Shown here: piece after piece, positions 8,129 to 17,800 of the stretch
Position numbering within the stretch: position 1 is the stretch's first letter
How the letters are laid out: each line of letters opens with the position of its first letter
Assembly: GCA_036522515.1 (NCBI GenBank)
Contig: DATDFQ010000059.1
Span: 1 to 64,000 of the forward strand
Origin: Bacteroidota bacterium
GTDB lineage: Bacteria; Bacteroidota; Ignavibacteria; UBA10030; SZUA-254
Direction of reading: 5' to 3'
Length of the DNA: 64,000 nucleotides
Translations under genes and position numbers: made by a program
Notes under the pieces: generated by a model
Told to the model about the DNA's origin: nothing
The model's database searches: none
Seen by the model: only the letters and a program-made list of their open reading frames with translations

Positions 8129-9407
8129 CGCCCGGGCCGCCCTTTTCCTGGTCCTTCTGTTCCTCTGCGGCCTGCAGGTCCTTATCGCGCAGCCCGAGGT
8201 CATCGACCGGATCGTCGCCGTCGTCGGCAAGGAACCGATACTGATGTCGGACCTCAACGCGCAGTCCGAATTCTATTCGTTTAACAACCATGTCGATCTC
8301 AGCACGCCCGGTCTCAAGCAGCAGGTGCTCGAGGCGCTGATCAACGAGAAACTCATGCTGGCGAGCGCGCTCGAGGACACCACGATCACCGTGACCGAGG
8401 ATGAAGTCACCGCCCAGCTCGACCAGCTCGTGGCGCAGCGGATACAGCAGGCCGGCTCGGAGAAAAAAGTCGAAGAGCTCTACGGCATGCCAATCACAAA
8501 GATGAAGAGGGAATTCCGCGACGAAACGCGGAAAAGGCTCCTCGTCCAATACCTGCAGCAGGCAAAGTTCGGGAACATCAAACCCTCCCGCCGCGAGGTG
8601 GAGGAATTCTTCGCGCAGTTCAAGGACAGCCTTCCCCCGGTTCCCGAGGGGGCGGATCTCTATCATATTTTCAAGCTCCCCATGGTCGGGGAATCGGGAA
8701 AGCGGGTCGTCCGGGCGAAGGCGTCGCTCGTTCTGGATTCCATCCGGGCCGGGGGCGATTTTGCGGATTTTGCGCGCCGCTATTCACAGGATCCCGCGAC
8801 CGCCTCCTCGGGCGGCGATCTCGGTTCCTGGCGCCGCGGCCAATTCGTAAAAGAGTTTGAAGAGGTGGTGTTCGGCTTGAAGGAAAACCAGATCTCGGAC
8901 ATCGTGGAGACATCGCGCGGGTTCCACATCATTCAGCTCCTCGAGCGTCGCGGCGAATCGGTTCATGCCCGGCATATACTGTTTAAGATCGGGATCGACA
9001 GCGCCGCCGCCGATTCGACGATCGCTTTTCTCAAAGCGCTCAAAGACAGCATCGCGCATGGCGCCGATTTTTCCGACCTCGCAAAGCGTCACTCCGACGA
9101 CAAGGAATCCGGCCCGCTGGGCGGAGCGCTCGGAAACCTCCCGGTCAGCCAGTTCGACAAGTCGCTGCAGGATCTCGTCCGGACCATGAAGGCGGGCGAG
9201 GTGAGCGATCCGGTGCCGGTGACCACCGGCTCCACCTCCGGCTTTCAAATCATCTACCTGAAGAAACACACCCAGGAGCACAGCATGAATCTCCAGGACG
9301 ACTGGACGCAGGTGGAAAATCTTGCGGGATCGTACAAGCAGAACCTCGCATACCAGAAATGGATCAAGCAGCTCCGCCAGCAATACTTTTGGGAAGTGCG
9401 GATGTAA
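8115..9407 (+). CDS. surA: SurA-type periplasmic chaperone / peptidyl-prolyl isomerase
   Basis: 430 residues with a Sec signal peptide (about 1-25, ending LIAQ) and the SurA N-terminal signature VIDRIVAVVGKEPILMSDL. Two parvulin domains follow, at about 180-280 (ending FHIIQLLERRGE) and 282-385 (VHARHILFKIG onward). SurA receives unfolded outer-membrane proteins in the periplasm and passes them to the BAM complex. Length and domain order match E. coli SurA (428 residues). It is third in the chaperone operon. A hairpin repeat begins six bases after the stop. Confidence 0.9.
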   Translation: MLTNNARAALFLVLLFLCGLQVLIAQPEVIDRIVAVVGKEPILMSDLNAQSEFYSFNNHVDLSTPGLKQQVLEALINEKLMLASALEDTTITVTEDEVTAQLDQLVAQRIQQAGSEKKVEELYGMPITKMKREFRDETRKRLLVQYLQQAKFGNIKPSRREVEEFFAQFKDSLPPVPEGADLYHIFKLPMVGESGKRVVRAKASLVLDSIRAGGDFADFARRYSQDPATASSGGDLGSWRRGQFVKEFEEVVFGLKENQISDIVETSRGFHIIQLLERRGESVHARHILFKIGIDSAAADSTIAFLKALKDSIAHGADFSDLAKRHSDDKESGPLGGALGNLPVSQFDKSLQDLVRTMKAGEVSDPVPVTTGSTSGFQIIYLKKHTQEHSMNLQDDWTQVENLAGSYKQNLAYQKWIKQLRQQYFWEVRM

Positions 9408-9412
9408 AAGGC

Positions 9413-9476
9413 TTGTCATTCTGAGGAGCGTAGCGACGAAGAATCTCCGAGATCCTTCGCTTCGCTCAGGATGACA
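9413..9476. repeat. Intergenic repeat family 1, two facing arms
   Basis: Two opposed arms (GTCATTCTGAGGAGCG... and ...CTTCGCTCAGGATGAC) fold into one long imperfect hairpin between surA and moxR. It could end or attenuate transcription after surA. Confidence 0.8.
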
Positions 9477-9526
9477 TTCGAGGGGTTGTTGTTCAATAAG
9501 CAGCACATCATCACCAAGAGGACGAA

Positions 9527-10531
9527 GTGAATACAGGCCGGCCGGTACGAGAATTGAGCGACGTTGAGGCGGTTGCAGCGCTGCGGGAAAGCTTTGCCGC
9601 GATCAAGGCTGAAATCGCAAAAGTGATCATCGGGCAGGATGAGGTGGTCGAGCAGCTCCTGATTTCCCTTTTGGCCCGCGGTCATTGCCTCCTGGTGGGG
9701 GTCCCGGGGCTCGCGAAAACCCTGCTGATCAAGACTCTCGCAGAAGTGATGGATCTGAAATTCAGCCGGATCCAGTTCACGCCCGACCTGATGCCGAGCG
9801 ATATCACCGGCACGGAGATCATCGAGGACAACCGCGCCACGGGAACGAAGTCGTTCAAGTTCGTCAAGGGGCCCGTCTTCGCGAACATCCTCCTCGCCGA
9901 CGAAATCAACCGCACGCCCCCGAAAACACAGGCGGCGCTTCTCGAAGCGATGCAGGAGCATCACGTGACGGCGGCTGGGCAGAAATACGTTCTCGAAGAA
10001 CCGTTCTTTGTCCTCGCGACACAAAATCCGATCGAGCAGGAGGGGACCTACCCGCTTCCCGAGGCGCAGCTTGACCGGTTCATGTTCAACCTGTGGCTGG
10101 AATATCCCTCCGAGAAGGAGGAGATCGAGATCGTCAAGTCGACGACCAGCATGTACTCTCCGAAGCTCACCCACATGCTCGGAAAGGAAGAGATCCTCTT
10201 TTATCAGGAACTGGTCCGGCGGGTCCCCGTCGCCGACAATGTCGTGGCCTATGCCGTGAACACCGTGACACGCACCAGACCGAAGGCGGCGGCATCTCCT
10301 CAATTCATCAAGGATTGGCTGAGCTGGGGGGCGGGTCCTCGAGCGTCCCAATATCTGATTCTCGGCGCCAAGACCCGCGCCATCCTTGCTGGCCGGCATA
10401 CGCCCGACGTGGAGGATGTCCGCAAGGTCGTAGGGCCGGTGCTTCGCCATAGGATTGTCCCGAACTTTAACGCGGAGGCCGACGGTGTCGCTGCTATCCA
10501 GATTGTCGAGAAGCTGTTAGAGAACGACTGA
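9527..10531 (+). CDS. MoxR-family AAA+ ATPase
   Basis: 334 residues. The Walker A is GVPGLAKT (residues 58-65), the Walker B region is ILLADEINRTPPKTQAALLEAMQE, and the sensor segment ATQNPIEQEGTYPLPEAQLDRF is diagnostic of MoxR. MoxR ATPases act as chaperones that mature or remodel VWA-domain partners, and a VWA membrane protein lies two genes on at 12598. The start is GTG 9527 with AGAGGA seven bases upstream. No promoter was found immediately upstream, so read-through from the surA operon is possible. Confidence 0.92.
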   Translation: MNTGRPVRELSDVEAVAALRESFAAIKAEIAKVIIGQDEVVEQLLISLLARGHCLLVGVPGLAKTLLIKTLAEVMDLKFSRIQFTPDLMPSDITGTEIIEDNRATGTKSFKFVKGPVFANILLADEINRTPPKTQAALLEAMQEHHVTAAGQKYVLEEPFFVLATQNPIEQEGTYPLPEAQLDRFMFNLWLEYPSEKEEIEIVKSTTSMYSPKLTHMLGKEEILFYQELVRRVPVADNVVAYAVNTVTRTRPKAAASPQFIKDWLSWGAGPRASQYLILGAKTRAILAGRHTPDVEDVRKVVGPVLRHRIVPNFNAEADGVAAIQIVEKLLEND

Positions 10532-10541
10532 CGCGCTGCAC

Positions 10542-12593
10542 ATGGCGAACGCCCGTCCGGTGCTCCGATCAGCACGAGCAACACTGCTCCTTGTTTCTCT
10601 TCTTTGCCTGACCCTCTCCGCTTCTTCCCCGGCGCAGAAAAAGTACTGGGTCTATTTTATCGATAAAGGTCCCTCCGTCGCAAGCCCATCATCCTCTGAG
10701 AGCCGCCTGACGCCCCGCGCATTGCACCGCAGGGAGAAGACGCTCCCCCCCGGCATGCTCGTCGATTTCCAGGACCTGCCCCTCTCGAGCCCATACCTTC
10801 AGGCGATCCGCGATGCGGGTGGCGTTCTTGCGAACGAAAGCCGGTGGATGAACGCGGCGAGTTTCTATCTTGCGCCGGATCTGGTCGATCCCGTGTCGCG
10901 CCTTCCGTTCGTCAAACGCATCGCCCCGGTCGCGGCCTTCGGCGGCCATAAGGAAGAGCAGACCGGCGGCAAGTATGCAGCGCCCGCGCTCCCTGTTTCC
11001 ACGTCGATCGATTATGGCTCGTCGCTCGCCCAGGTGGAGGCGATTCATGCGACACTTCTCCACGACCTGGGGATTACCGGTTCGGGGGTGCTGGTCGGAA
11101 TGCTCGATTCGGGTTTCCGCTGGAGAGTGCACGAGGCGCTCCGGACCAGGCATGTCATCGCCGAGTATGATTTCATTTTCAAGGACAGCACGACTTCGAA
11201 CGAAAGCCCGGACACTCCCGATCAGGACGTCCATGGAACCCTCACGATGTCGGTCCTCGGAGGCTACATGCCCGGGAAACTCATCGGTCCGGCCTTCAAC
11301 GCCGATTTCATCCTGGCGAAAACGGAAGACATCCGGAGTGAAACCCCCGTCGAAGAGGATAACTGGGCGGCGGGGCTCGAATGGATGGAATCGAGAGGGG
11401 TGGATGTCGTGAGCAGCTCTCTCGGTTATGATATTTTCGACGGCGGATCGGGCTACACGTGGGCGCATGGCGACTTTAACGGCAGGACGTCGGTGACTGC
11501 CCTTGCGGCCGCGCGCGCGGCGAGGCTGGGGGTGGTCGTCTGCGACGCGATGGGGAACGAGGGGAACGGAGACGGGGTGGCGGGGACCATGCTGACGCCG
11601 GCGGACGCGGATAGCATCGTCTCGGTCGGAGCGATCACGTTCGGAGAAAAGCTGGCTGGATTCAGTTCTACGGGCCCCACGAACGACGGGCGCACGAAGC
11701 CGGATGTCGTGACTCCCGGAGTCCAGGTCTTCTGCGCCCGCGTACCCGATTCATACTGGCTGCAACAGGGTACTTCGCTCGCCACGCCGCTCGCGGCGGC
11801 TTCGGCGGCGCTTGTTCTTTCCGCGAGGCCTGAATTGACTCCCATTCAGGTTCGGGACGCGCTCCGCTCCACAGCCCGGCCGGTCGTCGACAGCATCAGG
11901 TTCCCTTCGAGTCCGAACAACTTCACCGGATGGGGCCTCGTCAACGCGTTCGACGCCGCGCTCAGCTTCGGACCTGTCTTCGGCAATACCCCAGGGATCG
12001 CCGTGACCCATTCGGAAAGTGTCGTGTCGAGTATTGTGGTATCGGCGAAAGGGATCGTTCCCGCGAGCGTGACTCTCCATTATTCCGGCGCGATCGACCG
12101 GGAAAACGCGTCCATCGGGATGACGCTCGATTCCGCGATGTTTTATCCGACTTCGGGCAGGTACCGCGCGATTATTCCCCGCCAACTGCATGGAACGCTC
12201 GTTCAATTTACGATCAATGCCTCCGACAGTGCGGGAAATTCTTACCAGAGTCCCGCTCCATCGACCCGGTCGGTATGGCATTTGCGGTACGGTCTCGGAG
12301 GCGTCGAAAGGGATCCGTTGCTTCCGAACCTTTTTTCTCTCGCGCAGAATTACCCGAACCCCTTTAACGGAAGAACGATCATCGAATTCGACCTACCGGT
12401 CGCGGACGTCGCGGACGTCCGGGTCTATGATCTCCTGGGCAGGCAGGTAGCGGTGCTCACTCACGGCTTTCAACAGGCCGGGTCCGGCCACACGGTCCTG
12501 TTCGACGCGGGCGATCTGGCGAGCGGGGTTTATTTCTACAGGCTGACGACCCCCCGCTTCGTCTCCACGAGAAAAATGATGCTGGTCCGGTAG
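10542..12593 (+). CDS. Subtilisin-family (S8) serine protease with T9SS C-terminal sorting domain
   Basis: 683 residues. It has a signal peptide ending SASSPAQ. The catalytic triad is intact: D189 (VGMLDSG), H231 (DVHGTLT) and S412 (GTSLATP), with N339 of AMGNEGNG as the oxyanion residue. A beta-rich stretch leads to a type IX sorting tail of about 85 residues (AQNYPNPFNG, VYDLLGRQVAVL, GVYFYRL, final MMLVR). It is therefore predicted to cross the outer membrane by T9SS and be anchored or released at the surface. It sits between moxR and the VWA gene, 10 bases after the former, an unusual place for a secreted protease. Substrate unknown. Confidence 0.88.
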   Translation: MANARPVLRSARATLLLVSLLCLTLSASSPAQKKYWVYFIDKGPSVASPSSSESRLTPRALHRREKTLPPGMLVDFQDLPLSSPYLQAIRDAGGVLANESRWMNAASFYLAPDLVDPVSRLPFVKRIAPVAAFGGHKEEQTGGKYAAPALPVSTSIDYGSSLAQVEAIHATLLHDLGITGSGVLVGMLDSGFRWRVHEALRTRHVIAEYDFIFKDSTTSNESPDTPDQDVHGTLTMSVLGGYMPGKLIGPAFNADFILAKTEDIRSETPVEEDNWAAGLEWMESRGVDVVSSSLGYDIFDGGSGYTWAHGDFNGRTSVTALAAARAARLGVVVCDAMGNEGNGDGVAGTMLTPADADSIVSVGAITFGEKLAGFSSTGPTNDGRTKPDVVTPGVQVFCARVPDSYWLQQGTSLATPLAAASAALVLSARPELTPIQVRDALRSTARPVVDSIRFPSSPNNFTGWGLVNAFDAALSFGPVFGNTPGIAVTHSESVVSSIVVSAKGIVPASVTLHYSGAIDRENASIGMTLDSAMFYPTSGRYRAIIPRQLHGTLVQFTINASDSAGNSYQSPAPSTRSVWHLRYGLGGVERDPLLPNLFSLAQNYPNPFNGRTIIEFDLPVADVADVRVYDLLGRQVAVLTHGFQQAGSGHTVLFDAGDLASGVYFYRLTTPRFVSTRKMMLVR

Positions 12594-12597
12594 ACGC

Positions 12598-14760
12598 ATG
12601 GCAAAATTCTCCTTCTCTCTCGGTGGAAATGTCCTTGTCGCGCTCCTCCTTGTAGCCGCGCTTCTCGGGGCGGCGTTTCTATTCTACAGGTACACGCTTC
12701 CCCCGCTCGCCCCTCTGCGAAGAACGCTTCTGTCGGTCATCCGGTCCCTTGCCCTCGTTCTCATGCTCCTCATATTTTTCGAGCCGGTGTTGCGGCTCGT
12801 GCAGACCGACCACCAACCGGCGGGGCTCGCCGTTCTGATCGACAACTCACAGAGCATGACGATTCCGACAGCGCGCAACCCGGCGTCGGACATCAGGCCG
12901 CTCATTAACAACAGCGAACTCTCGCATCTCCCCTCCGGCGCGGGCATGAAGCTGCATCTCTTCGCGTCAAAACTTCAGCCGGAGCAATCCGCGCTCCCCG
13001 AATCCCTCCGCTTTGACGGCGAGACCACCGACCTTTCCGCCGCTCTCGCCGGCCTCAAGGACCGGATTGAAAAGGAGAATATTCGCGGCGTGGTGCTGAT
13101 TTCGGACGGGAACTACACGAACGGAAGGAACCCGGTCTACGATGCCGAAGCGCTCGGGGTTCCTCTCTTCACGGTGGGAGTGGGAGATACCGCCGAGCAG
13201 AAAGATATCCTTGTCGCAAAGGCGGTCTCCAACGCGATCGCCTACGCGGAGACGCGCGTGCCGGTCGATATCTCGATCAAGTCGTCCGGGTATGCGGACC
13301 AGAACGTCGAGGTCACTCTCTCCGAGGGACCCTCTCTTCTCGATCGCACCGTTTTGAAAGTAAAGGAGGGCACGCATGAGTATCCGCTGCGGATGTTCGT
13401 CGAGCCGAAGGAGGAGGGGACAAAGAAGTACACCGTCAGCGTCTCCAGGCTGCCGGGCGAACTGACCGAGAAGAATAATGCGCGGTCGTTTTTCGTGAAA
13501 GTCCTCCGGAGCAAGCTGAGGATTTTGCTCTTCGCGGGTGCCCCGGCCCCCGACGTCGCCGCCGTCCGTCAGGCCTTCACGGAGGACGGACATTTCACGG
13601 TGGCGTCGTATGTACAGAAGAGCAGGGATGTATTCTACGAGGGCCCGTTCCGCCGCCAGCTCCTCGATAGCGCCGACTGCCTGGTTCTCGTCGGATTCCC
13701 GTCGCAGGGATCATCCCCTGCGATTCTTCAACAGGTCGCCGAGGCCGTCGACAGGGAAAAGAAACCGGTTTTCTTTATAAACAGCAGGAAGACCGATTAT
13801 GCAAAACTGCAGCAACTGGAGCCCGCGCTCCCCTTCAGCTGGTCGGGGGTAAGCCAGAATGAAGGCCTGATCGGGGCCGCAGTCCCGGCGCTGCACAGGA
13901 ACCATCCTCTGGCCACCCTGCAGGGAACGATGACCGATGAAACCTGGCAACGGCTCCCGCCGATCTTCAAAACCCAGACGATCTTCCGCGCCAAGCCGGG
14001 ATCGGACATCCTTGCTTCGGGAACGTTTCAAAATACGGTGATCGGTGAGCCGTTGATTCTTTCGCGAAACCTCAACGGCGAAAAATCTTATGCGATCACG
14101 GGGGAGGGCGTCTGGAGATGGAGGTTGCTCGTTCAGGACGACACGCGGCTCGTGAATTTCTTTCCGGTTCTGATGGGGAACGTTGTCCGGTGGCTCACGA
14201 CGAGGGAAGACCAGAAGAGGGTGCGGATTGCGCCTCTGAAAGAGGTGTTCACGACCGCGGAGCAGGTGGAGATGGAGGGCCAGATCTATGACGAACAGCT
14301 CCGTCCGGAAGACGACGCCGAGGTGACCGTCGATCTCGAGCACGGCAAGGAGAAAACGAAGATTTCCCTGAACGCGGTGGGAAACGGACGGTACGAGGGA
14401 TCGCTGGACGGACTCCCGGGGGGCGACTACACGTTTACAGGAAAGGCGACCGCAGGAGGCACCGCGGTCGGTGAAGACCGCGGGAAATTCACCGTGGGCC
14501 AGGTGAACCTCGAATTTTTGCAAACGAGGATGAACAAGCAGCTCCTCGAACAGATGGCCTTTCAGACGGGCGGCAGGTATGTCGACATCGATTCGGCCGC
14601 CGGACTTTTCCGCGACATCGCGTCGGCAGTCAAGTTCGAACCGAAGGAGCTGGTGAACGCGAGCGAGATCGAGCTCTGGAACTGGAAATACCTCGCGGGG
14701 CTGATCATTCTGCTCCTCGCGGTGGAATGGTTCCTCCGGAAGAGGAGCGGGATGCTGTGA
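12598..14760 (+). CDS. Membrane protein with VWA-like and glutamine-amidotransferase-like regions
   Basis: 720 residues. Two N-terminal transmembrane helices (about 10-31 and 43-64) are followed by a VWA-type region with the metal-ion motif DNSQS (D82, S84, S86). A middle part (RILLFAGAPAPDVAAVRQAF...DCLVLVGFP) resembles class I glutamine amidotransferase-like folds without catalytic residues. A last helix lies near 695-715, ending RKRSGML, so the bulk is probably periplasmic. Proteins of this layout usually accompany MoxR, DUF58, DUF4159 and DUF4175 genes; MoxR is two genes upstream and the DUF genes lie at 62282 and 62976. Its exact function is not established. Confidence 0.75.
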   Translation: MAKFSFSLGGNVLVALLLVAALLGAAFLFYRYTLPPLAPLRRTLLSVIRSLALVLMLLIFFEPVLRLVQTDHQPAGLAVLIDNSQSMTIPTARNPASDIRPLINNSELSHLPSGAGMKLHLFASKLQPEQSALPESLRFDGETTDLSAALAGLKDRIEKENIRGVVLISDGNYTNGRNPVYDAEALGVPLFTVGVGDTAEQKDILVAKAVSNAIAYAETRVPVDISIKSSGYADQNVEVTLSEGPSLLDRTVLKVKEGTHEYPLRMFVEPKEEGTKKYTVSVSRLPGELTEKNNARSFFVKVLRSKLRILLFAGAPAPDVAAVRQAFTEDGHFTVASYVQKSRDVFYEGPFRRQLLDSADCLVLVGFPSQGSSPAILQQVAEAVDREKKPVFFINSRKTDYAKLQQLEPALPFSWSGVSQNEGLIGAAVPALHRNHPLATLQGTMTDETWQRLPPIFKTQTIFRAKPGSDILASGTFQNTVIGEPLILSRNLNGEKSYAITGEGVWRWRLLVQDDTRLVNFFPVLMGNVVRWLTTREDQKRVRIAPLKEVFTTAEQVEMEGQIYDEQLRPEDDAEVTVDLEHGKEKTKISLNAVGNGRYEGSLDGLPGGDYTFTGKATAGGTAVGEDRGKFTVGQVNLEFLQTRMNKQLLEQMAFQTGGRYVDIDSAAGLFRDIASAVKFEPKELVNASEIELWNWKYLAGLIILLLAVEWFLRKRSGML

Positions 14761-14802
14761 TCAAAGAGATGTTCCGGCCCTTGCGGGGGAACATCTCTTT
14801 GA
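14761..14802. terminator. Perfect 15-bp hairpin between convergent genes
   Basis: TCAAAGAGATGTTCC (14761-14775) pairs perfectly with GGAACATCTCTTTGA (14788-14802) around a 12-base loop. It begins directly after the stop of the VWA gene and faces the end of the convergent repeat protein. There is no T-run, so it may act as a bidirectional terminator or mRNA 3'-end stabiliser. Confidence 0.65.
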
Positions 14803-14834
14803 AACTGGCAGAGCTCGCCGGAGTTGCCGATGCT

Positions 14835-17800
14835 CTATTTGACGACGATCATTCTCTTTGTCAGGGTGAACGTCCCCGCCGTCAATCGATAATAGTAGAT
14901 GCCGCTCGAAACCCCGCTGGCGTCCCAGCTGACCGACTTGTACCCCGGATCCTGAACCCCGTCCACCAGGGTCGCAACATCCTGCCCGAGCAGATCGTAC
15001 ACCCGTAACACCACATGGCTCTGGTACGGCAATTGATACCTGACAATTGTCGATGGGTTAAACGGATTGGGATAATTCTGGCCGAGCGCAAATTCCGCGG
15101 GACGTTGTCCCGGTTCCGCAACCCCGGATTGCTCCGGCGGAGAAGGGGGAGCGTCTCTCCCTTCGACAATCCTGATCCGTCCTGCTTGTGGCACGGCGCC
15201 CGCCGAGCTCAGATATAACTTTCCCGCATTGTTTGTCTTCACCCAGTAGGCCTTTCCGGGATCGATTGTCGTGGCAATCGTGTATGCGCTGTTATAACCG
15301 AAGAATGGCGATGTGACCAGACTACCGGGCGCGCTCGTGATGCTGGAAACGTTGACGGGGACGCTTATCGATCCGACGATGTTCCATCCCGGCACTACAT
15401 CAATCGAGTCCGTCGTCCGGGGATAACCGGTGATCGAGTCGATTTGATCCCCGTTGAACTTCACCCAGTATCCTTTCCCATTTTCAAGAACGGGTTGCGT
15501 GACGTAACCCCCCTGGTAGGCGAACGCGTTTGATATTGCAGAGGGAAAGAGAATCGACTTATGGTAATCATCCGGGGTCACCTGCACCGAGAGCATGTTC
15601 CATCCGTTCGCCACCGTATCCTGGAACGTCGTTTGTGCTCTCACGAACACCCATGCCGCACCGGCGTTTTCATTGTCGGTCGGTCCACCCGCGATGACGG
15701 TGTTGCCATCGGCGGAAAGGGACGCTGAGAAGCCCTGGTAAGCACCGCTGGTCCCCGTGCCGACGAGCTTGCTACCAAGTTGAGTCCACACACTCCCTGA
15801 GCGTGTGAAGGCCCACGCCGCTCCGGCGTTTCCATTGTCGAGCGGTCCACCGACGATTGCCGTATTGCCATCGGCGGTAAGGGAGACTGAGGTTCCTCTT
15901 TTAGCAGGGTCCACCGCCCCTGTGCCGGCGAGAAGGGTCTGCTGCGTCCAGACACCGGCTGAGCGCGTGAAGACCCACGCGGCACCGCTATTACTATGGT
16001 AACTATACCCCCCCTCAATCGCTGTATTGCCATCTGCGGAGAGAGCGACTGAGGAGCCTCTGTTGCCAGGTCCCAATACCGGCCCTGAGCCGACAAGTTT
16101 TGGTCCCTGCTGGTTCCACAAACCTCCCGAGCGTGTATAGATCCAGGCCGCACCTGCATTACCATTGTCGCCGTCTCCCCCTACGATTGCCGTATTGCCA
16201 TCGGCGGAAAGGGCAACTGCGTAGCCCTCACGGCCAGTACCTGCGGCGGCGTCCAGGCCGACGAGCTTCGACCCCTGCTGCGTCCACACACCTCCGGAGC
16301 GTGTGAAGACCCAGGCAGCACCCTTTTGGGTGTTGTCGATCGGTCCACCCACGATCGCCGTATTGCCGTCGGCAGAAATGGAGACTGAGTAACCTTGTTC
16401 GGCACCCCCGACAGCGCCCGTACCGACTAGTTTCGGTCCCTGTTGCGACCACACACCGCCTGTCCGCACGAATACCCATGCGGCACCAGCATAATTACTG
16501 TCGAGCGGTCCACCCACGATCGCCGTATTCCCATCGGCGGAGAGGGCGACTGAGGCGCCTTGGTAAACGGGGCCCACCCCGCCCGTGCCGACGAGCTTCG
16601 TCCCCTGCTGGGTCCAGGCACCGGCTGTCCGCGTGAAGACCCACGCGGCACCAGCATAATTACTGTCGAACTGTCCACCCACGATTGCCGTATTGCCGTC
16701 GGCGGAAAGAGAGACCGACTGACCTTGTCCGGCTCGACCCACCGAGCCTGTGCCGAAAAGCTTCGATCCTTGCTGGGTCCACACACCTCCGGAGCGTGTG
16801 AAGATCCACGCGGCTCCCCGATTTGCATTATCGGTATGCCCACCCACGATCAAGAAGGTGCCAGAGGAGGAAAGGGCGGCTGAGACGCCTTGTCGGGCAC
16901 CCCCCACACCGCCCGTGCCGACAAGCTTCGATCCCTGCTGCGCCCACGCGAGAGGAAGGCCACTGCGCGTGAAGACCCAGGAAGCACCCCAATTACTACT
17001 GTCGCCTTGTCCACCGACGATCGCCATATTGCCGTCGCCGGACAGGGAGACGGAAGAGCCCTGGAAAGCAGCGCCCACGGCGCCGGTGCCGACAAGCTTC
17101 GATCCCTGCTGCGTCCACAGCAATGTAACGCCATTGCGTGTGAAGACCCACGCCGCTCCGGCGTTACCGTTGTCGAAGAATCCACCGATGATTGATGTAC
17201 TGCCGTCGGCGGAAAGGGCGACCGACTGACCTTGTGCGGCGGCACCAACAGCGCCGGTGCCGACAAGCTTCGATCCCTGCTGCGTCCACACGGGTGGAAG
17301 GCCGCTGCGCGTGAAGACCCATGCCGCTCCGGCGCTACTATTGTCGGAATTTCCACCGACGATTGCCGTATTGCCGTCGGCGGAAAGGGCGACCGAGGCG
17401 CCTTGTCGGGCATTCCCCACACCGCCCGTGCCGACAAGCTTCGATCCTTGTTGGGCCCACACACCGCCTGCGCGCGTGAAGATCCATGCCGCACCGGCGT
17501 TTCCATTGTCGAGCGGTCCACCGACAATTGCCGTATTGCCGTCGGCGGAGAGGGAGACCGACTGACCTTGTTCGGCGGGACCAACAGCGCCGGTGCCGAC
17601 GAGCTTCGCGCCCTGCTGCGTCCACACGCCTCCGGAGCGTGTGAAGACCCAGACCGCACCCATCCCACTGTCGTTCTGCCCACCCACGATTGCCGTATTG
17701 CCATCGGCGGAAATGGCTACCGAGTGGCCTTGTCGGGCGAAACCTATAGAGCCTGTGCCGAAAAGCTTCGATCCTTGTTGTGTCCAGGAACTATCCGTGC

